A stretch of DNA of 64,000 bases from Halomonas sp. (GCF_011050415.1 NZ_DRFS01000008.1:124001-188000), one strand, 5' to 3'; shown: positions 1-9,906, counted from the first letter of the stretch. Program-made: numbers and translations. Notes: generated by a model from the sequence alone, not told the origin.

Positions 1-918
1 CAGGCTCTGGTAGCCGTTGGCCTTGGGAATCGCAATATAGTCTTTAAAGCGCCCAGGCACCGGCTTATAGAGATTATGCACCACGCCTAAAATACGATAA
101 CAGCTGGCAACATCTTCGGTGATGATGCGAAAGCCAAACACATCCATAATTTCGGCAAAGGGCTTACGCTGATCACGCATCTTCTTATAAATCGACAGCA
201 GATGCTTTTGGCGCCCAATCACCGTGCCGTTAAGGTCGTCGTCGTCCAGGCTTTTTTGCAGCGATGACTGAATTTCGCGCATCGCGCTGCGGCGGTGCCC
301 GCGGGCTTTAGCCACCGCACGCTTGATGCGCTCTGAACGCATCGGATGGATCGCTTGAAAGGAGAGATCCTCAAGCTCAACGCGAATAGTGTTAATGCCC
401 AACCGACCCGCAATTCGGGCGTAAATTTCCAGCGTTTCACGGGCAATGCGGCGTTTCTTGTCTGGCCGTAGGGCGCCCAGGGTGCGCATGTTATGCAGGC
501 GGTCGGCCAACTTAACGATAATGACGCGGATATCCCGCGACATCGCCAGCACCATCTTTTGGAAGTTTTCCGCCTGGGCGACGGCTTTGTCTTCAAAGGT
601 GATCTGGGTAAGTTTTGAAACCCCATCCACCAGTTCTGCCACCGGTTTGCCAAACTGTGCCACCAGGGCCTTTTTGGAAACACCGGTATCTTCAATAACG
701 TCGTGCAGCATGGCAGCCATCAGGCTTTGATGATCCATGTGCATATTGGCAAGAATATTTGCCACCGCTAGCGGGTGGGTCACATAAGGCTCGCCGGAAC
801 GCCGACGCTGGCCGTCATGAGCCTGCTCAGCGTAGTAGAAGGCGCGCTTGACCTGCTGGATCTCATCCGGGGGTAAATAGCCGCCGAGTCGATCGGCCAG
901 GTCATCAATGGTGAACAT
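1..918 (-). CDS. spoT: (p)ppGpp synthetase/hydrolase SpoT, N-terminal part
   Basis: This is the first 306 codons of a RelA/SpoT enzyme that makes and degrades the alarmone (p)ppGpp; the rest lies left of the window. The translation shows the HD hydrolase domain, with HDVIEDT near residue 72 and the metal-binding KLADRLHNMRTL stretch near residue 140. It continues into the start of the synthetase domain (RFKDYIAIPKANGYQSL) at the cut edge. The presence of an HD domain with intact His-Asp residues argues for bifunctional SpoT rather than RelA, whose HD domain is degenerate. The start is the ATG at 918, and rpoZ lies 31 bases upstream on the same strand, the classic gmk-rpoZ-spoT order of gammaproteobacteria, so the three are probably co-transcribed. 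Confidence 0.95.
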   Translation of the reverse strand, partial: MFTIDDLADRLGGYLPPDEIQQVKRAFYYAEQAHDGQRRRSGEPYVTHPLAVANILANMHMDHQSLMAAMLHDVIEDTGVSKKALVAQFGKPVAELVDGVSKLTQITFEDKAVAQAENFQKMVLAMSRDIRVIIVKLADRLHNMRTLGALRPDKKRRIARETLEIYARIAGRLGINTIRVELEDLSFQAIHPMRSERIKRAVAKARGHRRSAMREIQSSLQKSLDDDDLNGTVIGRQKHLLSIYKKMRDQRKPFAEIMDVFGFRIITEDVASCYRILGVVHNLYKPVPGRFKDYIAIPKANGYQSL

Positions 919-949
919 CTACCGCGCCTCTATCGGTTCGTTGTAAACG

Positions 950-1207
950 TTAGTCGTCGATATGAGTCGGTGCCATAGCCGGGCGCGGGCGAACGGCAGC
1001 TTCAACAGGCTCATCCAGTACCGTATGGTCAACCAGGCCTGCCGCAATTTCACGTAGCGCCATCACCGTGGGCTTGTCATTTTCCCATGGTAGTAACGCG
1101 TCGCGGGAGCCGCGCGCCAGCTGGCGAGCGCGCTGGGTAGAAATCATTACCAGCTTGAAACGGTTTTCAACATTTTCAAGACAATCTTCAACGGTTACGC
1201 GAGCCAT
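950..1207 (-). CDS. rpoZ: DNA-directed RNA polymerase omega subunit
   Basis: The 85-residue product is the omega subunit, which helps fold and assemble beta-prime into RNA polymerase. It begins MARVTVEDC and contains the conserved [19 protein letters not shown] segment and the [13 protein letters not shown] stretch typical of the family. The reading frame stays open 26 codons further upstream, but the ATG at 1207 is chosen because AGGAAGG lies a few bases before it and because the family always starts at MARVTVED. It sits between gmk and spoT in the usual order. Confidence 0.96.
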   Translation of the reverse strand: MARVTVEDCLENVENRFKLVMISTQRARQLARGSRDALLPWENDKPTVMALREIAAGLVDHTVLDEPVEAAVRPRPAMAPTHIDD

Positions 1208-1338
1208 GGGAGCCTTCCTGTTATGACGGAACCGGGCCGACGCCGAATGCAAAGGAAACGGAGCCGACCCAGCAAAAAAACGCATCTAAAACTGTATTTA
1301 AAAAAACTGCAGTTAAAAAAACAGTAGAACCGTATAGA

Positions 1339-1989
<651 letters not shown>

Positions 1990-2121
1990 TTAGCGAAAAT
2001 TAGCAGCAAAAAAGTAGCGAATAGTTAAGTAGAGCGGTAGCTGCGAAGCAGCAAGGCGCGCAGTATCGCACAACCCTCGCTACGACTGTAGCGTTTCGCA
2101 ATGGCACACAAGGAGGTAGGC

Positions 2122-2817
2122 ATGCGAAGTACCCTATTTATTTTAGGCTTAATTGCGCTGGGTGTAGCGCTGCAAAAAGGCATTATCGAGGTTCCCCGCC
2201 ACTGGGCGCCCTGGGCTCCCCTGCATATTGATGATCCCATCACCCCGGTGACTAAACTTAAGCTAAGCCGCCTGGCGGATGACCGCGAGGGCTGTTTAGC
2301 GGCATTAGATACCGTGCCTGAGGGCGAACTTAGCTATACACCGTTGGCCGATTACTCCCCTACGGCGAGCTGCCCGCTTACCAATATCGTGCGCATGCAA
2401 TCCAGCAACGTTTCCTTCAACCAGAGCTTTATCGCGACCTGCCCCTTGGCACTGGCCTGGGTTATGTATGAGCGCCATGCGTTACAGCCTGCAGCGGAAG
2501 AGATTATGGGTAGCCGGGTGAGTCAAGTTAACCACGTTGGCAGCTTTGCCTGTCGTAATGTGTATGGCCGCGAATCCGGCAGGCGCAGCGAGCACGCCAC
2601 TGCTGAAGCGCTAGATGTGATCGGGTTTCAATTTGAGAATGGGCAGCGCATTACGCTGATCAACAATTGGGATGATGAAGGAGAGGTGGGGGAGTTTTTA
2701 CGGGCAGCACGGGATGGCGCCTGCGACTCTTTTGGTAACGTATTGGGGCCCGATTACAACGCCGCGCATGCCGATCACTTTCATATGGGCATGCGCGGTT
2801 TTAGGCTGTGTCGCTAA
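2122..2817 (+). CDS. Extensin-like domain protein, probably exported
   Basis: The 231-residue protein has an N-terminal hydrophobic segment (about residues 2-16) and a C-terminal extensin-like domain. That domain contains four or more cysteines, the phrase SEHATAEALDVIGF near residue 165 and a terminal HADHFHMGMRGFRLC. The AEALD and DHFH histidine/aspartate motifs resemble the metal site of D-Ala-D-Ala peptidase-like folds, so a cell-wall role in the periplasm is plausible; the true activity of this family is not established. The ATG at 2122 is preferred over the one at 2101 because AAGGAGG lies just upstream of it. The gene is divergent from gmk and convergent with the lipoprotein gene at 2833. 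Confidence 0.85.
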   Translation: MRSTLFILGLIALGVALQKGIIEVPRHWAPWAPLHIDDPITPVTKLKLSRLADDREGCLAALDTVPEGELSYTPLADYSPTASCPLTNIVRMQSSNVSFNQSFIATCPLALAWVMYERHALQPAAEEIMGSRVSQVNHVGSFACRNVYGRESGRRSEHATAEALDVIGFQFENGQRITLINNWDDEGEVGEFLRAARDGACDSFGNVLGPDYNAAHADHFHMGMRGFRLCR

Positions 2818-2832
2818 TCTCTCAACCAGAGC

Positions 2833-3084
2833 TTATTCGAGGTTGATATCATCAGCATCCGTTGCAGCACCGGTAGCAGCACCTACGCCACCGCCAATAA
2901 CGGCACCTTGTACAACGCTACCGCCGGTCGCGGCGGCTGCACCGGCACCCACTGCAGCACCAATGCCCGCACCGCTAGTGGCGCGCTCGCCAGTAGATGT
3001 GCCGCAGCCCGCCAACCCCACGGTCAACGCGACAATCGCACTTAAGGCCAAAATACGTGGCGCTTTTAATAGCTGAGTTTGCAT
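2833..3084 (-). CDS. Small glycine-zipper lipoprotein
   Basis: This 83-residue protein has a lipoprotein signal peptide with the lipobox LAGC at residues 24-27. It is followed by a long Gly/Ala repeat (GIGAAVGAG, GGSVVQGAVIGGGVG) of the glycine-zipper type found in outer-membrane lipoproteins. The start ATG at 3084 is chosen because AAGGAG lies about six bases upstream; a second in-frame ATG at 3090 would touch the Shine-Dalgarno. The exact role is unknown; relatives are often envelope-stress or osmotically induced. An 11-G homopolymer lies 16 bases upstream of the start. Confidence 0.85.
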   Translation of the reverse strand: MQTQLLKAPRILALSAIVALTVGLAGCGTSTGERATSGAGIGAAVGAGAAAATGGSVVQGAVIGGGVGAATGAATDADDINLE

Positions 3085-3100
3085 GGTCATCTCCTTATGA

Positions 3101-3111
3101 GGGGGGGGGGG
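3101..3111. repeat. 11-base poly-G tract upstream of the lipoprotein gene
   Basis: Eleven consecutive G (C on the coding strand) lie 16-27 bases upstream of the lipoprotein start codon. This is between the likely promoter and the Shine-Dalgarno. Homopolymer tracts of this length are prone to slipped-strand length change. Confidence 0.8.
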
Positions 3112-3187
3112 TACTTTCTCTTTCACATTAGAAAGAAACCATCGACTTTACCACTTAAAACAATCACAGCCTTATCAACGATGGGCC

Positions 3188-4399
3188 TCAAGTGTTATGC
3201 GCCAAGGCCCCATACGTGCGTTTTTCTAACCAACGCCCGGCAACAAAGATAACCAGACCACAGCACGCTAAACCGGCGCCTACCAAGCCCGTGCTTGACC
3301 AGCTAAACCCAGCACTAATAGCTAAACCAGCAAGCCACGCACCCAGTGCGTTAGCCCCATTGAAGGCTGCGTGGTTAAGCGAAGCCGCCATGGTTTGCGC
3401 ATCTTCTGCCACATCCATTAGGCGAGTTTGTAACGAAGGTGCTAGCGCCATACTAGTGCCTACCAAGCCAACAAACAGTAGCCCCGTCCAAACGTTATTC
3501 GCGGCAAAGTAAAACAGCCCCTGCACCACGCCACACCAGAGCAGAATGATCGGAATAGCACGCATCAGGTTCTTATCGGCCATACGTCCACCGATTAGAT
3601 TACCGGCAATGGAACCAAGCCCGAAAATCACCAGCACCAACGGTCCTAATGACTCGCTCATTCCTGCTTGCTGAGTCAGCGTCGGCATCACATAGCTAAA
3701 AATAGCGAACATGCCGCCGCAGCCAATACAGGCGAGCGCCAGCGCCACCAACACGCGCTGCTTTAACAGCGCTGAGAGTTCGCGCAGCGGGCTTGCAAAC
3801 GCATCAACGGGCTGAATCGGCACATAAATACGTATCAAGAAGGCGGTCAATAGCGCAATTAGACCGACTCCGACAAAGGCGATTTGCCAGCCGAACAGGT
3901 TGCCCGCCCAGGTTCCTAGCGGCGCCCCAATGAGGATCGCCACGGTTAAGCCCATCATCACCCGGGAGATAGCCCGCGCTCGCTGATCCACCGGCACGGC
4001 TCCTGCTGCCACCAGCGCCGCAACACCAAAATACGCCCCATGGGGTAAGCCAGCCAGAAAACGCAGGCCTACAAATGACCAGAACCCAGGTGCCATGGCG
4101 CTGGCAATATTGCCCACCGCAAACACCAGCATCAGTATAATGAGCAGGGCCCGTCTGGGTGCTCGCGCGGCTAACGCGGAAATCAGTGGAGCGCCCACCA
4201 CCACGCCCAGGGCGTAGCTGCTGATCGCGTAACCCACTTGCGGCACCGTAACGGCTAAATCACCCGCTACACGGTTCATCAAACCCATAATGACAAACTC
4301 GCTGGTACCAATCCCAAAACCACCCAGCGCCAACACAAACTCAGCCAAGCGCGGGTTACGCGCCAGCCCTTGAGACGACGATGCTGTCGAATCCTGCAT
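3188..4399 (-). CDS. MFS efflux transporter (DHA1/AraJ-like)
   Basis: The 403-residue protein has about twelve predicted membrane segments in two halves. The first half starts LAEFVLALGGFGIGTSEFVIMG, which matches the N-terminus of DHA1-type sugar/drug exporters such as AraJ and YdhP, and carries a conserved ISSYALGVVVGAPL segment and a LAGLPHGAYFGV motif. It is an inner-membrane proton-driven exporter whose substrate cannot be told from sequence. The start ATG at 4399 has AAGGAGTTAAGC directly before it; upstream in-frame codons have no such site. It lies downstream of the hip locus on the same strand, with 157 bases between them, so it probably has its own promoter. Confidence 0.88.
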   Translation of the reverse strand: MQDSTASSSQGLARNPRLAEFVLALGGFGIGTSEFVIMGLMNRVAGDLAVTVPQVGYAISSYALGVVVGAPLISALAARAPRRALLIILMLVFAVGNIASAMAPGFWSFVGLRFLAGLPHGAYFGVAALVAAGAVPVDQRARAISRVMMGLTVAILIGAPLGTWAGNLFGWQIAFVGVGLIALLTAFLIRIYVPIQPVDAFASPLRELSALLKQRVLVALALACIGCGGMFAIFSYVMPTLTQQAGMSESLGPLVLVIFGLGSIAGNLIGGRMADKNLMRAIPIILLWCGVVQGLFYFAANNVWTGLLFVGLVGTSMALAPSLQTRLMDVAEDAQTMAASLNHAAFNGANALGAWLAGLAISAGFSWSSTGLVGAGLACCGLVIFVAGRWLEKRTYGALAHNT

Positions 4400-4555
4400 G
4401 CTTAACTCCTTGGGATACCACCCCGTTGGTATCACGATGGCGCAAATGATCGCAGGATTAGACGAAAGTAGAAATACGCAAGGTTTAAAAAGTTAGCGTG
4501 CAAACTCAATAATGGAACCCGAGGGCGCAGGAAATGCCAGTGCGGGTACTTGCGG

Positions 4556-4876
4556 TCAAATGTTCGCTTTATCCACAGACAGTAAGCGCTCACGCAGCCC
4601 ACGGTTACGCGGCACAAGTGCCGTTTGCAGCCCTAGCGGGCGAAATACTTGATTGAACAGAGATAATGTTGGGCTTGCTTTGTCAGCCTCCAGATCAGAC
4701 AAGGAGCGACGGCTGATACCCACCAGCTCGGCATATTGTGTCTGCGACATTCCCAACACGTCGCGGCGCAGTTGACGCAGCACCTGCCCTGAGCTGATCT
4801 CTTCCCGCAGCAGCTGTGACAATAGCGCCATAAGCAGCGCCTCACGCTCAATGCTAGATAGTTCTTTGCGTTTCAT
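4556..4876 (-). CDS. hipB: HipB-type antitoxin, XRE family
   Basis: This 106-residue protein carries a Cro/C1-type helix-turn-helix (about residues 38-80) with GMSQTQYAELVGISRRSLSDLE, followed by PTLSLFNQVFRPLGL, the phrase typical of HipB antitoxins. HipB proteins bind their operator and neutralise the HipA kinase. Here hipB is the second gene, downstream of hipA, the reverse of the E. coli order. Its first six codons (MKRKEL) are nearly the same as those of two tiny upstream open frames, so the 5' end has been tandemly triplicated. Its Shine-Dalgarno AAGGAG lies inside the preceding mini-ORF, implying coupled translation. Confidence 0.88.
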   Translation of the reverse strand: MKRKELSSIEREALLMALLSQLLREEISSGQVLRQLRRDVLGMSQTQYAELVGISRRSLSDLEADKASPTLSLFNQVFRPLGLQTALVPRNRGLRERLLSVDKANI

Positions 4877-4916
4877 AAGAGCTCCTTACGTTTCATAAGA
4901 ACTCCGCGCGTTTCAT
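4857..4916 (-). repeat. Triplicated 20-base hipB start with overlapping mini-ORFs
   Basis: Three tandem 20-base units begin at 4916, 4896 and 4876, each starting ATGAAACG. The last two bases of the hipA valine codon and its TGA make an ATGA overlap that opens a mini-ORF MKRAEFL-stop (4916-4893). Its TTATGA end overlaps the ATG of a second mini-ORF MKRKELL-stop (4896-4873), whose TTATGA overlaps the hipB ATG (4876). Because the period is 20, each unit shifts frame, so every stop is placed on the next start. The second unit provides AAGGAG for hipB. Functionally this looks like a translational re-initiation chain; that part is inference. Confidence 0.85.
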
Positions 4917-6256
4917 ACCAGCCCCCAGCGGCGCAGCTTAGCATCCAGATAATCAAGCCCCACCGCATTCGATGCTAACAACGCTTCCGGTACTCCCCGC
5001 GCAGCAAGCCGCTCTTTTAGCCCGACTAACTGACTCCCCAGCGCTTTTAGCTCTGCCATCAACTGCTCGGCTGGCACATAGGCATTTAAGTTCTCCGCAA
5101 TGGCTACCCAGTTGAATTCAGGACCCTCTTCAAACGGAGAGCCCCAAGTGGTGGTGCGAATAATGCCTTCTGGGTCAGCCTTCATGGGCGCAAAATCGTA
5201 GACTGGCGCCAGCCAAACTCCCTGAGGTGTTTTTAGCAGCGCCGTATTGCGGCCATGGTTATCGCTATTAGCAAAAGCGACATTAAGCAGATCACGTTTC
5301 ACCCACTCGCTCACGAAACGCGCCGTATCAAAATGACCTCTTAACTCGCAAACGTGGTATTGCTGACTCAACAGTCCAACCAACGCCTCAATCACGGCAA
5401 AATGGTTTAAGAAGCTTCCCGGCTGACACTCCATGACGGAATAAACCGACTCCAGCCCATACAGCGTTCGCTTCCCAGCGGGATAATCAACATCAAAGCG
5501 GGGCAACCACAGCGATGGATAGCGCTCGCCTTCCATTAGCCGCATCCCTTGAGTGTCGATGGTCGCTATGCCGAGTGACGCCAGCTCATGATAGAAATGG
5601 TACTCCGCGCGAAGGATATTGTTATCAAGCTCGGTGCGCTGGCCGCGAGGAAATTTCACCAAATAGTGCTGGTCGGTATTCGCCGCGTCATCCTGATAGG
5701 TATCGATCCAGACCTGATCGTCTGACGTACAGCGCAGCAATAGCTTCGGCGCTTCACCACCAGCACCGGTCGCACCACCTCCGGCGGCGCCCATCTGCTG
5801 TGCATAGGCGAGAAAATCGCTATCCCGATCCACAACATCGCGTAAGTCAAAGCGCTGCTGCTCTAGCGTGCTGCCTGCGGGACGCTCAGGAAGCGCCTCT
5901 TTAATACGTAAATTACCCACCGGCGCAATCGTCCCTTTAGCCAAGAGGGCGTAATCTTGTTCAGCCTCGGTAAGCGCCGATATCCCTAACTGCGTGACCC
6001 AGTAACGACGGCTGGCCCCGGAAGGCATGATATCGTCTAAAAAAGCGAACCAGCGTGGCGATTGATGGGTGTTCATTAGCTCAATGGGCAAACGCAGGCT
6101 GCAAGCATGCTCGTCATCGCGATCCAGCCATTCAAGGGCATAATCGGTGATATAACCCAAACGCGCAGGCCCTCGGCGACCTTGCGCTGGATACTCAATC
6201 ACAAGCTCTGCGGCATCGTGCCACTGGCCATGATGAAATGCCTGGATGGTTAGCAA
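4913..6256 (-). CDS. hipA: HipA-family serine/threonine kinase toxin
   Basis: The 447-residue protein has an N-terminal HipA subdomain (about 1-110) and a kinase-like C-terminal domain. Visible motifs are a Gly-rich loop GGGATGAGGEAPKLLL (about residues 157-172), the ATP-site lysine in HYLVKFPRG, the catalytic NSDNHGRN (Asp332, Asn334, His335) and the DFG-like YDFAP (Asp354). All key residues are present, so it should be active. HipA kinases inactivate glutamyl-tRNA synthetase or related targets and drive dormancy. The start is a TTG at 6256 with AAGGTGG seven bases upstream. It precedes hipB, an order that would make the toxin first unless the repeat at its 3' end boosts antitoxin translation. 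Confidence 0.9.
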   Translation of the reverse strand: MLTIQAFHHGQWHDAAELVIEYPAQGRRGPARLGYITDYALEWLDRDDEHACSLRLPIELMNTHQSPRWFAFLDDIMPSGASRRYWVTQLGISALTEAEQDYALLAKGTIAPVGNLRIKEALPERPAGSTLEQQRFDLRDVVDRDSDFLAYAQQMGAAGGGATGAGGEAPKLLLRCTSDDQVWIDTYQDDAANTDQHYLVKFPRGQRTELDNNILRAEYHFYHELASLGIATIDTQGMRLMEGERYPSLWLPRFDVDYPAGKRTLYGLESVYSVMECQPGSFLNHFAVIEALVGLLSQQYHVCELRGHFDTARFVSEWVKRDLLNVAFANSDNHGRNTALLKTPQGVWLAPVYDFAPMKADPEGIIRTTTWGSPFEEGPEFNWVAIAENLNAYVPAEQLMAELKALGSQLVGLKERLAARGVPEALLASNAVGLDYLDAKLRRWGLV

Positions 6257-6408
6257 CGTGAGCCACCTTAAATTGAGCTGTTAATAACTGAGCAGCTTAA
6301 TGCTCAATAGTGTAGTTCAATACATCATAATGTGCATTTTAATGCTCATAAATATATAAAAAATCCAAATAGTGAGCAATGAAATACTCATTTTAGTCAG
6401 GAGTCATA
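6257..6408. promoter_or_regulatory. Divergent hipA / glycosylase promoter region with TGAGC repeats
   Basis: This AT-rich 152-base spacer separates hipA (-) from the glycosylase (+). It contains inverted pairs TTGAGC (6273-6278) with GCTCAA (6302-6307) and TGCTCA (6343-6348) with TGAGCA (6373-6378), plus an extra TGAGC at 6289-6293. Such spaced inverted hexamers resemble multi-site HipB operators. The glycosylase Shine-Dalgarno AGGAG is at its right end. Operator function is inferred, not shown. Confidence 0.5.
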
Positions 6409-7035
6409 ATGCCAACTAATAACCCACCCTTTAACACGATCGAGCACGCCATGGCGGCACTCGCCAAGGCCGACCCGGATATCGCCCGTGCTCTGCCTCT
6501 AGTGGGGGCGCCTCCACCCCGAGAGCGCGACAAAGGTTTTGCGACGTTTTTCTCCACCATCGTTAGCCAGCAGATCTCCACCGAGGCAGCCCGCGCGATT
6601 ATGGGCCGGGTCAATACATTGCTGCCTGAGTTACATGCTAAAGCTGTGATGGAGGTGGAGGGCCAAGCGCTGCGCGATGCGGGGCTCTCCTGGCGCAAGA
6701 TCGAATACGCCAAGGGGCTGGCAGAAGCGGAGCTGGCAGGCACCTTTAGCGCCGATGGGCTTGAACAACTAAGCGATGATGAAGCCATTGCCGCGATTAC
6801 CGAGCTACGCGGCTTTGGCCGTTGGAGTGCCGAGATCTATCTAATGTTCTCACTGCAAAGGCCGGATATTTTCCCCGCCGATGATCTCGCATTGCGAGTA
6901 GCGCTGGGCCGCTTAAAAGGAATGGACGACAAACCCACGCCCAAGCAGGCCCGCCAGTTGGTAGAACACTGGTCGCCCTGGCGTAGCGTGGGTTCGCTGT
7001 TTCTGTGGCACTACTATCGCGGCGAGCCGCTTTAA
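6409..7035 (+). CDS. DNA-3-methyladenine glycosylase II, AlkA-type HhH-GPD
   Basis: This 208-residue enzyme removes alkylated purines from DNA in base-excision repair. It contains the helix-hairpin-helix LRGFGRWSAEIYLMFS (about residues 132-147) and the catalytic aspartate in PADDLALRVALGRLKG (about residue 158). It lacks the AlkA N-terminal beta domain, as do the short proteobacterial versions of about 205-220 residues. The start ATG at 6409 follows CAGGAGTCATA. The gene is divergent from hipA and convergent with the pirin gene. Confidence 0.88.
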   Translation: MPTNNPPFNTIEHAMAALAKADPDIARALPLVGAPPPRERDKGFATFFSTIVSQQISTEAARAIMGRVNTLLPELHAKAVMEVEGQALRDAGLSWRKIEYAKGLAEAELAGTFSADGLEQLSDDEAIAAITELRGFGRWSAEIYLMFSLQRPDIFPADDLALRVALGRLKGMDDKPTPKQARQLVEHWSPWRSVGSLFLWHYYRGEPL

Positions 7036-7038
7036 ATA

Positions 7039-7914
7039 CTAAGCATCCAGCCCACCAAACTTACCGTTCTGATAATCCTCGACCGCCTGGACGATCTCTT
7101 CGCGGGTGGTCATTACAAAGGGCCCGTGGGAGTAGACCGGCTCATCAATCACTTCGCCGTGACCAAATAGCAGGCGCGCGTTGCTGCTGGCTTCGATGTC
7201 GAGGCTCTCACCATCACGATCTACTTCAATCAGATGGTGTGCCTTAACGGGTTCGCCGCCCACCATCACATCGCCATCCACCACATAGAGAAATACCTGC
7301 CGACCTGGTGCAACGGGTAGCTGTTCCTGGCTACCGGCAGGCAGCCGCAGCGTCGACATAAACACGCCGGTTAGCGTGTCGATAGGGCCAGCATTACCCT
7401 GCCACTCGCCTGAGATCAGGTTCAACTCACCGCCACCCGGCAGCTTAATAGCAGGAATGGATTCTCGTTGCAGCCCCACATAGCGCGGCTCACTCATTTT
7501 CAAGCGCGACGGCAGATTGACCCACAGCTGTAGAATTTCAAGTGGGCCGCCATCGCGTAGAAACTCCGGCGGCGAAATTTCCGCATGCACAATGCCGCTG
7601 CCCGCCGTCATCCACTGCACGCCACCGGCGTTGATTACGCTTTGATGCTTGGCGCTATCCGCATGGGCAAGCGAGCCTTCCAGAATAAAGGTCACCGTTT
7701 CAAAGCCCCGGTGCGGATGAGGGCCAAACGGCAGCCCACGGTTATTAGCCGGATAGGTCTGCGGGCCGTGGTGATTAAGAAACAGAAAGGGATCAAGCTG
7801 ATCCAGCCCTGGGCCCGGCAGTGGCCGGCGGGTGGTTAAATCGCCGATATCATCGCGCTTGGCCGGGTGCTGGGCGATTACGCGGCGTGCTGATTGATTA
7901 GTATCTGATGGCAT
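7039..7914 (-). CDS. Pirin family bicupin protein
   Basis: The 291-residue protein is a bicupin of the pirin family. The first cupin carries the metal-binding signature GPHPHRGFETVTF (near residue 64), together with GGVQWMTAGSGIVHAE. Bacterial pirins bind Fe or Zn and include quercetinases as well as regulators of metabolic enzymes; which applies here cannot be told. Length matches the family. The gene ends four bases from the stop of the glycosylase on the other strand. Confidence 0.9.
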   Translation of the reverse strand: MPSDTNQSARRVIAQHPAKRDDIGDLTTRRPLPGPGLDQLDPFLFLNHHGPQTYPANNRGLPFGPHPHRGFETVTFILEGSLAHADSAKHQSVINAGGVQWMTAGSGIVHAEISPPEFLRDGGPLEILQLWVNLPSRLKMSEPRYVGLQRESIPAIKLPGGGELNLISGEWQGNAGPIDTLTGVFMSTLRLPAGSQEQLPVAPGRQVFLYVVDGDVMVGGEPVKAHHLIEVDRDGESLDIEASSNARLLFGHGEVIDEPVYSHGPFVMTTREEIVQAVEDYQNGKFGGLDA

Positions 7915-8030
7915 AGTTTGCTCCTTATCAATACCACCCAGCGTAAAACCTACAGCTGCGGATGAGGAGCGAATAATTTACTAGTATTCGTTGCAGGAAA
8001 TTGTCGGGTAATCGCTTTGCCAACATACGT

Positions 8031-8603
8031 CTACTCACTAATGCTTAGCCGCCCCACTACCTGCACCTCACCTCCTGCCGGGCGCAACACAATCATTTCG
8101 CCCGAACCAACGCCGCCGCCAAGCAGCGCGGTAATATTTACCTGGTGGGTGATCAGCAGCAAATTCCCCGGCCCCTGCCATGCGGCAATCTGTTCCTGGG
8201 CGGATCGAGTAATCGACGCTTGATCACCGCGCCCGCGAAAAAACGAATCTAGCCAAGGGGTAGGCTCTACAGGCCCCAGCGCCATCAGCTCAGCGGTATC
8301 CAGTGCCCGGCACCAGCTTGAGGAATACACCACCGCAATGGGGATATCCCGCTCACGAAACGCGCGACCAGCGGCTTGCGCCTGCGCTCGACCGCCCGCA
8401 GAAAGATTGCGTTGGGTCTCACAGCGGCCACGCTCAAATCCAGGTGGGTCACCAATACCTGGGGCCAGGGAGTGGCGCATTAAAATCACCAGGCCGCCCT
8501 CCTGCAGCGCCTGCCAAGTTACCTCGTTTGCCTGGACGCTGATTGGCAACGCGCCCAGCACACTGAGCAGTAGGGTTAAGACGAGGTAGCGACAGGCGAG
8601 CAT
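8031..8603 (-). CDS. Exported histidine phosphatase family protein
   Basis: The 190-residue protein has a cleavable signal peptide (MLACRYLVLTLLLSVLGALPISVQA). It is followed by a phosphoglycerate-mutase-like fold with the active-site motif LMRHSLAPG, where Ser replaces the Gly of the usual RHG, plus NLSAGGRAQAQAAG, YSSSWCRALDTA and the second histidine LLITHQVNITALLG. It should be a periplasmic phosphomonoesterase of the SixA/Ais-like branch with unknown substrate. It starts at the ATG at 8603. Confidence 0.85.
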   Translation of the reverse strand: MLACRYLVLTLLLSVLGALPISVQANEVTWQALQEGGLVILMRHSLAPGIGDPPGFERGRCETQRNLSAGGRAQAQAAGRAFRERDIPIAVVYSSSWCRALDTAELMALGPVEPTPWLDSFFRGRGDQASITRSAQEQIAAWQGPGNLLLITHQVNITALLGGGVGSGEMIVLRPAGGEVQVVGRLSISE

Positions 8604-8820
8604 GGTATTTGTCCTGCAATCATCGATGAAGTATTAACAGAGCCAACGGCAATAGGTACGTGAAATCCATTAATATTCCCAATTCAAGCCGCAAAAAGCT
8701 TTTGCTATGGCAAAGCCTAAACGACTTGGCACGGCTATACGCGCTGACCCCGCCAGACGCATTCAACGCAAGGCTACCTTCCTCTATCGATGAGGTGCTC
8801 AACGATGGCGTTAGATGCAC

Positions 8821-8844
8821 ACGTTATCAACAACGTTATCAACA
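8821..8844. repeat. Perfect 12-base tandem duplication ACGTTATCAACA x2
   Basis: In the 262-base gap between the alcohol dehydrogenase (ends 8866) and the phosphatase start (8603), the 12-mer ACGTTATCAACA is repeated back to back. Each copy holds TTATCAACA, one mismatch from a DnaA box (TTATCCACA). No gene is seen in the gap. Confidence 0.7.
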
Positions 8845-8865
8845 GCGACGCTTAAGCCCGTTTTC

Positions 8866-9906
<1,041 letters not shown>

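Noticed and set aside
4857..4916. CRISPR-like or attachment-site repeat
   Set aside because: The units are contiguous, only three in number and match the hipB start codons, so a local tandem duplication explains them.
8620..8820. Small frames in the gap between phosphatase and dehydrogenase
   Set aside because: No ribosome-binding site, unusual composition and overlapping frames on both strands; no gene can be supported.
8821..8844. Replication origin
   Set aside because: Only two imperfect DnaA-like boxes, without dnaA, dnaN or an AT-rich unwinding element nearby.
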